Assembly: GCF_001456935.1 (NCBI RefSeq) | Contig: NZ_KQ758486.1 | Span: 124,001-188,000, forward strand | Length of the DNA: 64,000 nucleotides | Origin: [Bacillus] enclensis | Lineage (GTDB): Bacteria > Bacillota > Bacilli > Bacillales > Bacillaceae_B | Direction: 5' to 3' | Part shown: positions 18,301-32,179 of the stretch, piece after piece | How the letters are laid out: each line of letters begins with the position of its first letter | Numbering within the stretch: position 1 is the stretch's first letter | Notes under the pieces: model-generated | What the model was told of the DNA's origin: nothing | Databases searched by the model: none | What the model saw: only the letters and a program-made list of their open reading frames with translations | Program-made: the position numbers and the translations under genes

Positions 18301-18546
18301 ATGAACCCAGTCATCTTCTACACCAGAAACCAATGCCATCTCTGCACCGATGCGAAACTGAACCTGAAACTCGTCCAGGACGACTTGGAATTCGAGATCA
18401 TCGAGAAGGATATCGACGAGAGTGACGAGCTGACGGAGCGGTTCGGACTCATGATCCCTGTGGTGGAATATGACGGTGAAATCATTCAGTACGGGCAAAT
18501 TGACTATTTTACACTGAGTAAACGTTTACATGAAAAAACTCAGTAG
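18301..18546 (+). CDS. Glutaredoxin family protein
   Basis: An 81-residue thioredoxin-fold protein with the redox pair CHLC (residues 13-16) after a short beta strand (VIFYTRNQ), a conserved cis-Pro region MIPVVEYDGE, and a GQIDYFTLSKRL helix. It should be a small cytoplasmic thiol-disulfide carrier. The ATG follows an ACGGAGGA ribosome site. Its place between rpoN and cggR is seen in other Bacillaceae. Its partner is not known. Confidence 0.88.
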   Translation: MNPVIFYTRNQCHLCTDAKLNLKLVQDDLEFEIIEKDIDESDELTERFGLMIPVVEYDGEIIQYGQIDYFTLSKRLHEKTQ

Positions 18547-18553
18547 TTTCTAG

Positions 18554-18582
18554 TTGAAATGCGATTTCCATACTGATAGAAT
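18554..18582 (+). promoter_or_regulatory. SigA promoter of cggR-gapA
   Basis: TTGAAA (18554-18559), 17 nt, TAGAAT (18577-18582). It lies just upstream of the CggR operator, so CggR would act as a roadblock downstream of initiation, as in B. subtilis. Confidence 0.75.
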
Positions 18583-18620
18583 TGACGTTGAAAGCAGGGA
18601 TGAATTTTTTTTGGAGGCAG

Positions 18621-18656
18621 TGGGACATAATATGTCTATGCGGGACTTTTAGAGTC
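18621..18656 (+). promoter_or_regulatory. CggR operator
   Basis: The sequence reads TGGGAC-N6-TGTC-N4-CGGGAC-N6-AGTC. This matches the known direct-repeat CggR operator (CGGGAC-N6-TGTC-N4 twice) with two substitutions. CggR releases it when fructose-1,6-bisphosphate is high. Confidence 0.92.
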
Positions 18657-18773
18657 CAACCGGACATAAGCCACATTTTTATCAACAACAATGGAAGGCT
18701 GCGTTTAATGCATATCCATTGTGGAATTACTATAAAGTGGCAGTCACTCACTCCATGTAAGGAGCTTTTACCG

Positions 18774-19796
18774 ATGGAATCCATTATAGATATACAAAAG
18801 CGATTATTACCCGACCTGCTTGAAGTTATGCAAAAGAGGCATCAGATTCTCCGTTCGATTCAATTCTTACAGCCGGTCGGCCGCAGGAGCTTAGCGCAGA
18901 ACCTCGGGCTGACGGAACGGGTGTTGAGAAGTGAAGTGGAATTCCTGAAGAATCAGGATCTCATCTCGATCAAGACGTCCGGGATGATCATGACCGAAGA
19001 CGGCATGAAGCTCCTCGACAGGATTGAAAACATGATGAGAGAGATTTCAGGAATCAATGAAATGGAGAAAAGATTACAGTCTTTACTCAATCTTAATGAA
19101 ACTGTCATCGTTCCTGGGAATAGTGATGAGTCTCCCTGGGTAAAAGAAGAATTGGGGCGTGCGTCTGCTTTTAGTATGAAACAGCGCCTTGAGGGGAATA
19201 ATATCATCGCTGTGACCGGCGGTTCGACCATGGCGGCTGTCGCAGAAATGCTGACACCCGACTTTTCCGGATCCGACACGCTGTTTGTTCCTGCGCGCGG
19301 CGGAATCGGGGAAGATGTAAAGAACCAGGCCAACACGATCTGTGCAAAGATGGCAGAGCATACAGGGATGCGCCACCGCGTATTGTATGTTCCCGATCAG
19401 GTGAGTAAAGAAGTCTACAAATCCTTTTTGAAGGAACCGATGATCAAAGAGGTCTTGAATTTAATCAAGTCGGCGAACATGGTTCTTCATGGAATTGGAG
19501 ATGCTATTACAATGGCTGAAAGACGCAAGACGTCACCGGATGATTTTGAAAAAATCACGGCGGGTCACGCTGTCGGTGAAGCGTTCGGCTACTATTTCGA
19601 TGAGTCGGGGGAAGTGGTACATAAAGTGCCGACCATCGGACTCCAGCTTGAAGACCTGAAGCATATCAATCATGTGTTTGCGGTTGCCGGCGGCAGCTCG
19701 AAAGCGAAAGCGATCCGGGCATATTTAAAGAGTGCTCCCTCTTCAACCATCCTGATCACGGATGAAGGAGCAGCGAAAGAGCTTTTAAAAGGCTGA
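18774..19796 (+). CDS. cggR: Central glycolytic genes regulator (SorC family)
   Basis: A 340-residue repressor, the B. subtilis length, from the ATG at 18774 with AAGGAG upstream; the longer frame runs through its own operator and is rejected. The N-terminal winged helix (about 25-85: GRRSLAQNLGLTERVLRSEVEFLKN) binds DNA. The rest is a SorC-type effector domain (VTGGSTMAAVAEML, VPARGGIGEDVKNQANTI, AVAGGSSKAKAIRAYL) that binds fructose-1,6-bisphosphate. It autoregulates the cggR-gapA transcript and through it glycolytic flux. Confidence 0.97.
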   Translation: MESIIDIQKRLLPDLLEVMQKRHQILRSIQFLQPVGRRSLAQNLGLTERVLRSEVEFLKNQDLISIKTSGMIMTEDGMKLLDRIENMMREISGINEMEKRLQSLLNLNETVIVPGNSDESPWVKEELGRASAFSMKQRLEGNNIIAVTGGSTMAAVAEMLTPDFSGSDTLFVPARGGIGEDVKNQANTICAKMAEHTGMRHRVLYVPDQVSKEVYKSFLKEPMIKEVLNLIKSANMVLHGIGDAITMAERRKTSPDDFEKITAGHAVGEAFGYYFDESGEVVHKVPTIGLQLEDLKHINHVFAVAGGSSKAKAIRAYLKSAPSSTILITDEGAAKELLKG

Positions 19797-19851
19797 AGCC
19801 TTTTGAAATATAAAAATCATCCTTACACACACTAAAGGAGGAAATAATATT

Positions 19852-20859
19852 ATGGCAACTAAAATTGGTATTAACGGATTTGGACGTATTGGACGTAACG
19901 TATTCCGTGCAGCACTTAAAAACGATAACGTAGAGGTAGTGGCAGTCAACGACTTGACTGATGCAAACATGCTTGCTCACCTTTTACAATATGATACAGT
20001 TCACGGAACTCTTGAAGAGAAAGTAACTGTTGACGGTGACACTCTTGTTATCGGCGATAAAAAAGTAAAAGTACTTGCTGAGCGCGATCCTGCTCAACTT
20101 GGCTGGGGCGACCTTGGTGTAGAAGTGGTTGTTGAATCAACTGGCCGTTTCACAAAGCGTGCAGACGCTGCGAAACACCTTGAAGCTGGTGCGAAGAAAG
20201 TCATCATCTCTGCTCCTGCAACAGATGAAGACATCACAGTTGTTATGGGTGTTAACGAAGACAAGTACGATGCAGAGAACCACAACGTGATCTCTAACGC
20301 ATCTTGTACAACTAACTGCCTTGCTCCATTCGCGAAAGTCCTTAACGACAAGTTCGGAATCAAGCGTGGTATGATGACTACAATCCACTCTTACACAAAC
20401 GATCAGCAAATCCTTGATCTTCCGCATAAAGACTACCGTCGTGCGCGTGCGGCAGCTGAGAACATCATCCCTACAACTACGGGTGCTGCGAAGGCTGTAT
20501 CACTAGTTCTTCCTGAACTAAAAGGCAAATTGAACGGTGGAGCAGTACGTGTACCGACTCCAAACGTTTCTCTTGTTGACCTTGTTGCTGAACTAGACAA
20601 GAACGTTACTGCTGAAGATGTAAACGCAGCATTCAAAGAAGCTGCTGAAGGCGATCTTAAAGGAGTTCTTGCTTACAGCGAAGAGCCGTTAGTATCAACT
20701 GACTACAACGGAAGCCCTGCTTCTTCAACAATCGATGCATTATCTACTATGGTAATGGAAGACAACATGGTGAAAGTCATCTCTTGGTATGACAACGAGA
20801 GCGGATACTCTAACCGCGTAGTTGACCTTGTTGATTACATCGCTTCTAAAGGTCTTTAA
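19852..20859 (+). CDS. gapA: Glyceraldehyde-3-phosphate dehydrogenase, glycolytic
   Basis: NAD-dependent oxidation and phosphorylation of glyceraldehyde-3-phosphate in the cytoplasm. It has 335 residues, an N-terminal Rossmann motif [15 protein letters not shown], catalytic Cys152 in [12 protein letters not shown], His in TIHSYT, and a sugar-phosphate site ending in [11 protein letters not shown] strong AAAGGAGG precedes the ATG. Codon use is highly biased, as expected of a top-expressed gene. It lies in the CggR-controlled transcript, 55 bp after cggR. Confidence 0.98.
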   Translation: MATKIGINGFGRIGRNVFRAALKNDNVEVVAVNDLTDANMLAHLLQYDTVHGTLEEKVTVDGDTLVIGDKKVKVLAERDPAQLGWGDLGVEVVVESTGRFTKRADAAKHLEAGAKKVIISAPATDEDITVVMGVNEDKYDAENHNVISNASCTTNCLAPFAKVLNDKFGIKRGMMTTIHSYTNDQQILDLPHKDYRRARAAAENIIPTTTGAAKAVSLVLPELKGKLNGGAVRVPTPNVSLVDLVAELDKNVTAEDVNAAFKEAAEGDLKGVLAYSEEPLVSTDYNGSPASSTIDALSTMVMEDNMVKVISWYDNESGYSNRVVDLVDYIASKGL

Positions 20860-20900
20860 TCCGACATTAATGTAAATTGACATTATCAGCACGGTGAGGA

Positions 20901-20929
20901 TGGATAAATTCTGTCCCACCCTCTATAAT
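20901..20929 (+). promoter_or_regulatory. Candidate internal promoter for pgk
   Basis: TGGATA (20901-20906), 17 nt, TATAAT (20924-20929). A perfect -10 with a 4/6 -35. Transcription would start about 5 nt before the strong hairpin at 20941. Confidence 0.5.
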
Positions 20930-20940
20930 GGAAAGGGATG

Positions 20941-20976
20941 AAGGGGAGCGGGGAAGATTCCCCACTCCCTTTTTCT
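20941..20976 (+). terminator. Strong hairpin between gapA and pgk
   Basis: GGGAGCGGGGA (20944-20954) pairs with 20959-20969 with one C-A mismatch, flanked by A-T pairs and a T run. It could end most cggR-gapA transcripts, giving gapA excess over pgk, or act as a protective 5' stem on the downstream mRNA. Confidence 0.72.
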
Positions 20977-21036
20977 TGTTCCTATACTGAATTTTCTTTT
21001 CATTATGAAAAGAAACACAAAAGGAGGCCTTTTACG

Positions 21037-24552
<3,516 letters not shown>

Positions 24553-24598
24553 ATTGTAGAAACAGTACTTTGCAGGGGCCAGCGGGTTCATATCCAGA

Positions 24599-24722
24599 GT
24601 TGATTGGAGCGGAAGGCACTCGACTATTGCGGGATATGCGGGACAGGTGAGACCCCGCAGGCGAAGCCAAGGAGGCTCACCGCCCGCCCCGCGGAAAGCG
24701 AGTGCTTGAAGCGTAAATCAAC
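24599..24722 (+). repeat. Palindromic intergenic element, copy A
   Basis: Outer arms GTTGATT/AATCAAC and inner arms AGGCACTCG/CGAGTGCTT. The inner arms differ from the common form of the family (GTGCAAGAC/GTCTTGCAC), yet still pair. The conserved middle GTGAGACCCCGCAGGCGAAGCC...GGAGGCTCAC is kept. Lies between gpmI and eno. Confidence 0.85.
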
Positions 24723-24761
24723 GGCCCTTTTTCGAAGAGTATGATAAAAACCCAACTATAA

Positions 24762-26069
<1,308 letters not shown>

Positions 26070-26091
26070 TTGAAGTTTTAATTAGTGAGGG

Positions 26092-26121
26092 CAGCCCCGT
26101 TGGTGACGGGGCTGTTTTTTT
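26092..26121 (+). terminator. Terminator of eno and the glycolytic operon
   Basis: CAGCCCCGT pairs with ACGGGGCTG around TGGTG, followed by seven T. Confidence 0.95.
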
Positions 26122-26331
26122 CTGTTATGGGGTGTCGCGTGGTGTGTGCTGCCGGACTGAGCGCTCGGTCGGGCAGGGGGGAGACTGATCAGCGGCTGTA
26201 GAAGCAGTTTATCTTCTGAATGCGTTCGTTTTACCTGTTTTTTATTAAAAATAGACAAATTAGTCTTTAAAAGAGTTGCCAAGGTGCAATACAGAGGTCA
26301 TATATTTGATGGAATCTCCTTCTGCAACGGT

Positions 26332-26452
26332 TTTCATGCAACTTATCCAACTTTGCATTCCACATTTTGAATTTACGTGCAACTTTTACAAAATACGTTC
26401 CAGTTTTCTAAAATACGTGCAACTTTTCATTTTTATGCACCACTTAGAATCA
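26332..26452. repeat. Intergenic array with 20-bp period, ACGTGCAACTTTT core
   Basis: ACGTGCAACTTTT or ACGTTCCAGTTTT begins at 26375, 26395 and 26415; looser copies begin at 26355 and 26435, all 20 bp apart. The rest of the 26122-26677 gap shows no gene and should hold the secG promoter. Confidence 0.68.
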
Positions 26453-26677
26453 TTCTAATCTGCCAGCGAAGTACCATACCCGAAATGTCCAAAACCTTTA
26501 TTTGTCTGTTTTTAACTGTCCCGATTCTAACAGATATATGTTTCATTCCGGCCCGAAAAAAATCCCACTCCTCCCAAACCCAACACTTTCCACAATTATG
26601 CGAATATTACCTTGTCCGTACCATGTCCCTATGGTAAACTAAGAATGTTGTAATGTTCGTATCAGGAGGTGGGACTC

Positions 26678-26905
26678 ATGCACGCTTTATTAGTCACTTT
26701 GCTTATCATTGATTCAATTGCCCTTATCGCTTTGGTTTTACTTCAATCAGGTAAGAGTGCTGGACTTTCAGGGGCCATCTCTGGTGGTGCAGAACAGCTT
26801 TTCGGAAAACAGAAAGCACGCGGTATCGACTTGGTATTACACCGGATCACCATCGTGCTGGCGGTATTATTCTTTATTTTAACAACTGCAATCGTTGCGA
26901 TATAA
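26678..26905 (+). CDS. secG: Preprotein translocase subunit SecG
   Basis: A 75-residue membrane protein with two membrane segments (about 3-22 and 52-73) and the conserved loop [24 protein letters not shown]. It stimulates the SecYEG protein channel. The ATG at 26678 is preceded by AGGAGG with ideal spacing; the GTG at 26669 overlaps that site. It has its own terminator, then a repeat copy, before the est gene. Confidence 0.96.
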   Translation: MHALLVTLLIIDSIALIALVLLQSGKSAGLSGAISGGAEQLFGKQKARGIDLVLHRITIVLAVLFFILTTAIVAI

Positions 26906-26908
26906 TAC

Positions 26909-26942
26909 AAAACCTGATCTCTAATAGGGTCAGGTTTTTTTA
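26909..26942 (+). terminator. Terminator of secG
   Basis: AACCTGATC pairs with GGTCAGGTT (one G-U) around a 7-nt loop, then a T run. Confidence 0.88.
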
Positions 26943-26959
26943 TTTTTATCCCTATAATG

Positions 26960-27090
26960 CCGCTATTGATTTCCGTGCAAGACTTCGCTTTCCGCGGGTA
27001 GCCCGTGAGCCTCCTCGGCTTCGCCTCCGGGGTCTCACATAAGCTACATTTCCCGCAGGAGTCTTCGTCTTGCACTCCAATCAACCGCTG
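26960..27090 (-). repeat. Palindromic intergenic element, copy B
   Basis: Same family as copies A and C-F but inverted. Arms GTGCAAGAC/GTCTTGCAC, middle GTGAGACCCC...GGAGGCTCAC. Lies between secG and est. Confidence 0.88.
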
Positions 27091-27163
27091 ATAACGCGCT
27101 AAAATAAAAAGCGAAATATTGGATTGTAACCACAATCTTTGCTAAAAATAAAGAGTAAACCAT

Positions 27164-27338
27164 TTAAACGATCGTTTAACTCATTGAACCCATACGCATC
27201 AAGGGTTCGCCAATCTTAATCAAACGTTTGTTTAAAAAAACAAACCGAAATCCCATTACATAAACAAATCTTTTAAACAATCGTTTAAACCGTTGTAGCC
27301 CGCCTCATCAACACTGGATGGAGTTAATCAAACGTTTG
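27164..27338. promoter_or_regulatory. Four regularly spaced palindromes upstream of est
   Basis: TTAAACGATCGTTTAA (27164-27179), TTAATCAAACGTTTGTTTAA (27216-27235), TTAAACAATCGTTTAA (27273-27288) and CAAACGTTTG (27329-27338) have centres 54, 55 and 53 bp apart, close to five helical turns. Two types alternate. They look like TetR-type operators. The last lies 30 bp before the est start. The cognate regulator is not evident in the window. Confidence 0.65.
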
Positions 27339-27368
27339 TTTAAATTCAGAGAAAAGGAGTCACACTAT

Positions 27369-28115
27369 ATGAAGACCGTTTTACCAAAGCCATTTACATT
27401 CGAAGCCGGCCCGAGAGCCGTTTTGCTGCTGCACGGATTCACCGGCAACTCGGCAGATGTGAGGATGCTCGGCCGCTATCTTGAAAAGAAAGGATACTCT
27501 TCACACGCACCTCATTATAAAGGACATGGTGTACCGCCTGAAGAGCTGGTTCATACAGGCCCTGAAGACTGGTGGCAGGATGTCATGAACGGATATCAGC
27601 ATCTGAAGGATAAAGGCTACGAAGAAATCGCCGTTGCCGGACTGTCATTGGGTGGGGTATTTTCCTTGAAATTAGGTTACACTGTACCTGTAAAGGGTAT
27701 TGTACCAATGTGTGCGCCTATGTATATAAAAAGTGAAGAAGTCATGTATAAAGGGGTCGTGGAATACGCCCGCGAATTTAAGAAATTTGAAGGAAAACAG
27801 GAAGATCAAATTGAAAAGGAAATAGAAGAGTTCAAGAAGACACCGATGAATACGTTGAAAGCTCTACAGGAACTGATTGCCGATGTACGCGGGAATGTCG
27901 ACATGATCTATTCACCGACATTTGTCGTACAGGCAAGACATGATCATATGATTAATACCGATTCTGCCAACATTATTTATGATAACGTTGAATCGGACGA
28001 AAAGGACTTAAAATGGTACGAAGAATCGGGTCATGTCATTACACTGGATAAGGAAAAAGAGCAGCTTCATGAAGATGTGTACAATTTCCTTGAAAAATTG
28101 GATTGGACTGTTTAA
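27369..28115 (+). CDS. est: Carboxylesterase (Est30/YvaK type)
   Basis: A 248-residue alpha/beta hydrolase that cleaves short to medium carboxylic esters; the same length as B. subtilis YvaK and close to Geobacillus Est30. Nucleophile Ser93 in GLSLGG, oxyanion region [11 protein letters not shown], catalytic Asp in QARHDHMI and His in ESGHVITLD. The ATG at 27369 has AAAAGGAG upstream; the longer frame would start inside the fourth palindrome. It lies 27 bp before rnr and is likely co-transcribed with it. Confidence 0.94.
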   Translation: MKTVLPKPFTFEAGPRAVLLLHGFTGNSADVRMLGRYLEKKGYSSHAPHYKGHGVPPEELVHTGPEDWWQDVMNGYQHLKDKGYEEIAVAGLSLGGVFSLKLGYTVPVKGIVPMCAPMYIKSEEVMYKGVVEYAREFKKFEGKQEDQIEKEIEEFKKTPMNTLKALQELIADVRGNVDMIYSPTFVVQARHDHMINTDSANIIYDNVESDEKDLKWYEESGHVITLDKEKEQLHEDVYNFLEKLDWTV

Positions 28116-28142
28116 TGAATAGCAAGAGCAGGAGGGAATGTC

Positions 28143-30470
28143 ATGGACGAAAATATTAAAGAGCATGTGGATAAACTCCTTTCCTACATGAGAGATGAGG
28201 CCTATAAGCCGCTGACGGTACAGGAGTTGGAGGAAGCATTCGGAATCGAGGGCTCCACCAATTTCAAGGATTTTGTAAAGGCGCTTGTCGTGATGGAAGA
28301 GAAGGGTCTTGTGGTGCGTACCCGCAGCAACCGGTATGGGCTGCCGGAAAAAATGAATCTGGTAAGAGGAAAGGTTTCCGCCCATGCGAAAGGATTCGCT
28401 TTCGTCATACCTGAGGAATCGGGCATGGATGATATCTTCATCCCTCCGAATGAAACAAACAACGCGATGCACGGGGACATCGTCCTTGTACGTGTGTCAT
28501 CGAACTCGTCGGGTTCAAGACGGGAAGGGACCATCGTCCGGATCGTGGAACGCGGTGTCGATCAGATGGTCGGTACGTTCACTCAAAGCAAACACTTTGG
28601 ATTCGTCATCCCTGATGATAAGAAGTTTGCAAGCGACGTCTTTATCCCTAAGTCCGCCCAAAAGGGAGCTATCGAGGGACATAAGGTTGTCGTGAAGCTA
28701 ACGGCTTATCCTGAAGGCCGGAAGAGTGCAGAAGGGGAAGTAGTTGAAATCCTCGGTCATAAAAATGATCCCGGCGTCGATATCCTGTCGATCATTCATA
28801 AACACGGCATCACGGTCGAGTTTCCTGAAGAAGTGATGGAACAGGCAAATAATGTACCCGATACGATCGACGAATCCGAGATTCCGAATAGAAGGGACCT
28901 GCGTGACCAGACGATCGTTACGATTGACGGAGCGGATGCAAAGGACCTTGATGATGCGGTCACGGTGACAAAGCTCGACAACGGCAACTACAAGCTTGGA
29001 GTACATATCGCCGATGTCACCTACTATGTAAAAGAAAGCTCTCCTATCGATCAGGAAGCATTTGACCGCGGAACGAGTGTATACCTGGTAGACCGGGTCA
29101 TCCCGATGATCCCGCACCGACTCTCAAACGGAATCTGTTCATTGAATCCGCAGGTGGACCGTTTGACACTTTCCTGTGACATGGAAATCTCACCGGATGG
29201 GGATGTCGTCAAACACGAAATCTTCCAGAGTGTGATCAAGACGACGGAAAGAATGACGTACTCTGATGTAAATAAAATTCTTGTCGACAAAGACGAAGAG
29301 CTCCGCAAGCATTATGAGCCGCTAGTGCCGATGTTCGAGCAGATGGAAGACCTTGCCCAGATCCTCCGTACAAAACGGATGAAGCGGGGCGCGATCGACT
29401 TTGATTTTAAAGAAGCAAAAGTCCTTGTCGATGATGAAGGTGAACCGACGGATGTCGTCCTTCGTGAACGTTCAGTTGCGGAAAAGCTGATCGAAGAATT
29501 CATGCTCGTCGCCAACGAAACGGTGGCGGAACATTTCCACTGGATGGAAGTACCGTTCATTTACCGAATCCACGAAGATCCGAAAGAAGACAAGCTGCAG
29601 CGTTTCTTCGAGTTCATCACGAACTTCGGATTGATTGTAAAAGGCACAGCCAATACCGTACACCCTCGTGCCCTTCAGGAAATCATTGAAGACGTACAGG
29701 GTAAATCGGAAGAAATGGTTGTTTCCACGATGATGCTTCGTTCGATGCAACAGGCGAAATACGATCCTGAGAGCCTTGGTCACTTTGGACTGGCGACAGA
29801 GTTCTACACTCATTTCACATCGCCGATCCGCCGTTACCCTGACCTGATCGTCCATCGTCTGATCAGAACGTACCTGATTGAAGGGAAAATTGATCAAGCG
29901 ACCCGCGATAAATGGGGAGCTCAAATGGGCAATATCGCTCAGCATACTTCAAGCCGCGAGCGCCGTGCCGTTGACGCAGAGCGCGAAACGGATGAACTGA
30001 AAAAAGCAGAGTACATGGAAGACAAGGTAGGGGAAGAGTACGACGGGATCATCTCTTCTGTCACGAACTTCGGTATGTTCGTCGAACTGCCTAACACGAT
30101 CGAAGGTCTGGTCCATGTCAGCTACATGACAGACGATTACTACCGATTCGACGAACGGCACCTTGCCATGATCGGCGAGCGGACAGGCAACGTCTTCCGC
30201 ATAGGTGACGAAATCACGATCCGCGTCGTCAGCGTCAACAAAGACGAACGCGCCATCGACTTCGAAATCGTCGGCATGAAAAACAACCGCAGGGAACGGC
30301 CGGCCGAATCCCGCACCTTCCGCTCAGACAGCGGAAAAGGAAAATCCCCGTCACGCAAAAAAGACGACGGAGAATGGTCAACCCGACCACCCAAAAACAA
30401 CAAAAAGAAAAAGAAAAACAAAAAACACTACGAAAACGCCCCAAGAAGCAAACGTAAAAAGAAGAAATAG
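28143..30470 (+). CDS. rnr: Ribonuclease R
   Basis: A 775-residue 3'-to-5' exoribonuclease of the RNB family that degrades structured RNA and, with SmpB and tmRNA, stalled-ribosome mRNAs. Order: N-terminal winged helix (about 15-70), two cold-shock domains (about 70-230), RNB domain with the metal-binding Asp cluster in [16 protein letters not shown] (about 260) and [16 protein letters not shown] (about 560), an S1 domain (about 635-715) and a Lys/Arg-rich tail. Lying beside smpB and ssrA fits its role in trans-translation quality control. Confidence 0.97.
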   Translation: MDENIKEHVDKLLSYMRDEAYKPLTVQELEEAFGIEGSTNFKDFVKALVVMEEKGLVVRTRSNRYGLPEKMNLVRGKVSAHAKGFAFVIPEESGMDDIFIPPNETNNAMHGDIVLVRVSSNSSGSRREGTIVRIVERGVDQMVGTFTQSKHFGFVIPDDKKFASDVFIPKSAQKGAIEGHKVVVKLTAYPEGRKSAEGEVVEILGHKNDPGVDILSIIHKHGITVEFPEEVMEQANNVPDTIDESEIPNRRDLRDQTIVTIDGADAKDLDDAVTVTKLDNGNYKLGVHIADVTYYVKESSPIDQEAFDRGTSVYLVDRVIPMIPHRLSNGICSLNPQVDRLTLSCDMEISPDGDVVKHEIFQSVIKTTERMTYSDVNKILVDKDEELRKHYEPLVPMFEQMEDLAQILRTKRMKRGAIDFDFKEAKVLVDDEGEPTDVVLRERSVAEKLIEEFMLVANETVAEHFHWMEVPFIYRIHEDPKEDKLQRFFEFITNFGLIVKGTANTVHPRALQEIIEDVQGKSEEMVVSTMMLRSMQQAKYDPESLGHFGLATEFYTHFTSPIRRYPDLIVHRLIRTYLIEGKIDQATRDKWGAQMGNIAQHTSSRERRAVDAERETDELKKAEYMEDKVGEEYDGIISSVTNFGMFVELPNTIEGLVHVSYMTDDYYRFDERHLAMIGERTGNVFRIGDEITIRVVSVNKDERAIDFEIVGMKNNRRERPAESRTFRSDSGKGKSPSRKKDDGEWSTRPPKNNKKKKKNKKHYENAPRSKRKKKK

Positions 30471-30558
30471 GCTGTTTTTGTAATAGATATGCTTTTCTAT
30501 TTTTAAATGAAAAGGTTTAGCCAATGCAGATTTGGGATATTAAGATAGCTGTCCGTTC

Positions 30559-30685
30559 CAGCGATTGATTGGAGTGCAAGCCGAAGACTCCTGCGGGAAA
30601 AGCGGTGCTGGTGAGACCCCGCAGGCAAAGCCGAGGAGGCTCACCGCCCGCGGAAAGCGAAGGCTTGCACGGAAATCATTAGCGG
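30559..30685 (+). repeat. Palindromic intergenic element, copy C
   Basis: Arms GTGCAAGCC and GGCTTGCAC: relative to the common form both arms changed in step (A to C, T to G), keeping the pairing. It occupies most of the rnr-smpB gap (30471-30819); the rest holds the smpB leader and no gene. Confidence 0.88.
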
Positions 30686-30819
30686 TATTTAGGACAGAAT
30701 TATATATTTCGCATAGCTGGGAGCAAAGCTAATCCTTTGCTCCTTTCCTTTTCATACAAATCCTCACTAAAATATGAGATAATAAAAAGCACGACAGAAA
30801 GAGAAAAGAGGGGATCCAC

Positions 30820-31293
30820 ATGCCAAAGGGAGAAGGCAAACTCATTGCCCAAAACAAAAAAGCACGCCATGACTTCACAGTCGAAGAAACATACGAAGCG
30901 GGACTCGTCCTCCAGGGAACCGAAATCAAAGCCATCCGTGCCGGACGCGTGAACCTGAAGGATTCATTCGCACGCATCAGAAACGGCGAAGTCTTCGTTC
31001 ACCACATGCACATCAGCCCGTATGAACAGGGAAACCGCTACAACCACGAACCGCTTAGGACACGCAAGCTCCTTCTGCACAAAAAGCAAATCAGTAAGCT
31101 GATCGGCGAAACGAAGGAAGCAGGCTACTCGCTCGTACCATTGAAACTCTATATTAAAAATGGTGTAGCAAAACTTCTTATCGGCCTTGCCAAAGGTAAG
31201 AAGAAGTATGATAAGCGTGAAGATCTGAAACGCAAAGAAGCAAATCGTTCTATCCAGCGTGAATTGGCACAAAGACAAAAGGGAATGTACTGA
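30820..31293 (+). CDS. smpB: SsrA-binding protein
   Basis: A 157-residue OB-fold protein that binds the tRNA-like domain of tmRNA and places it in the A site of stalled ribosomes. Conserved blocks: NKKARHDF near residue 10, [51 protein letters not shown] and a basic tail [19 protein letters not shown]. The ATG is preceded by AGAGGGGATC. ssrA follows by 131 bp. Confidence 0.97.
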   Translation: MPKGEGKLIAQNKKARHDFTVEETYEAGLVLQGTEIKAIRAGRVNLKDSFARIRNGEVFVHHMHISPYEQGNRYNHEPLRTRKLLLHKKQISKLIGETKEAGYSLVPLKLYIKNGVAKLLIGLAKGKKKYDKREDLKRKEANRSIQRELAQRQKGMY

Positions 31294-31310
31294 TTTCCGA
31301 AATCTTACAA

Positions 31311-31338
31311 TTGCATTCTGCTGTAGATTTGTTATAAT
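31311..31338 (+). promoter_or_regulatory. SigA promoter of ssrA
   Basis: TTGCAT (31311-31316), 16 nt, TATAAT (31333-31338). Predicted start near 31345 would give an 80-nt leader removed by RNase P to make the mature 5' end. Confidence 0.7.
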
Positions 31339-31424
31339 AATAGATGTCGCAAGGTAATCAAGCGACTGCAAGAACAATTGAATAAGTGACCAGATTGAAC
31401 TTATTCTCTCCCGTTCTTCCCTTT

Positions 31425-32064
31425 GGGGACGTTACGGATTCGACAGGGATAGTTCGAGCTTGGGTCGCGAGCCGTAGGGATCGTCTACGTTAAAACGTCA
31501 AAGCCAATAATAACTGGCAAATCAAACAATAACCTAGCTTTAGCAGCGTAATAGCGCTTTAGCTGTTCCTCCCTCCATCGCCTATGTGGTAGGGTAAGGG
31601 ACTCACTCTTAGTAGGCTACGCCGGATTCCACCGTCTGAGGATGAAGGAAGAGATTAATCAGACTAGCTGCATGGACGCCCGTCGATAGGCAGAAATTGC
31701 AGTGAACTCGCGAATATATCGACTACGCTCGTAGACGCCTAAGTGCCGATGTTTCTGGACGTGGGTTCGATTAGTAATTAGTCGCCTTATGTGGCAACAC
31801 ATAAGTGAAAATTTGGCTTTATCGGTGAAACCTAAGTCACACACAGTGTGATATGGCAATGCCGAGCGGTATGTGGAGTAATCCAACAGCCGTGTATCGA
31901 CTTATAGGCTGCCATCCTGGCAGTACTAGGATGCGGGATCCTGTCTGACATCAGATAAAATCTATATTCCGCATAATACGCCAAAGGACCTCTGCTACAC
32001 AGGTTCAAGATATAGTCAGTGCCATGTCGAAAGCATGGAAGTGCACGTCCCACCGTCTCCACCA
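31425..32064 (+). ncRNA. ssrA: Transfer-messenger RNA, interrupted by a group I intron
   Basis: tmRNA rescues stalled ribosomes and tags the nascent peptide for ClpXP. The mature 5' end GGGGACG (31425) pairs with CGTCTCC (32054-32060), and CCA is encoded. The exons are 31425-31771 and 32048-32064 (364 nt joined). The tag frame starts at the resume codon GGC 31516 and encodes GKSNNNLALAA, with tandem stops TAA TAG at 31549-31554; the first Ala comes from the charged tmRNA. The T-arm GTGGG-TTCGAT/T-CCCAC is split in the loop by a 276-nt intron, so the gene needs splicing to become functional. Confidence 0.95.
31772..32047 (+). mobile_element. Group I intron in the tmRNA T-loop, without ORF
   Basis: A 276-nt insert splitting the T-loop of ssrA. 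The 5' exon ends in U and the intron ends in G (the terminal guanosine rule of group I introns). The CGAU at the exon end can pair with GTCG (31781-31784), giving the U-G pair of P1. A P2-like hairpin CTTATGTG-GCAA-CACATAAG has a GNRA loop (31786-31805). Core-type segments are GGTGAAACCTAAGT with TCACAC-ACA-GTGTGA, ATGGCAATGCCGAGC, and CAGGTTCAAGATATAGTC, which resembles the S/P7 region of subgroup IA introns. CCATG/CATGG near the end fits P9. It contains no endonuclease frame. Confidence 0.92.
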
Positions 32065-32090
32065 AATACATATTTGGTGGTTTTTATTTT
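32059..32090 (+). terminator. Terminator of ssrA overlapping the mature CCA end
   Basis: CCACCAAATA (32059-32068) pairs with TATTTGGTGG (32071-32080), then TTTTTATTTT. The 5' arm takes in the last six nucleotides of mature tmRNA, including the first two acceptor-stem pairs and CCA. Confidence 0.9.
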
Positions 32091-32179
32091 GTCTTAATTT
32101 TTATAAGTTATGATTAATAAAATTCTAATCAGGCTCTCTTGAGGTTGGTCTTTTTTTAAAAACACCAACTTATAAATAC

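Noticed and set aside
18582-18773. 64-residue N-terminal extension of CggR
   Set aside because: It would translate the CggR operator; the ATG at 18774 has a good ribosome site and gives the standard 340 residues.
31659-32071. Minus-strand open frames across the tmRNA gene
   Set aside because: They lie antisense to a clear structured RNA and intron and show no family signature or ribosome site.
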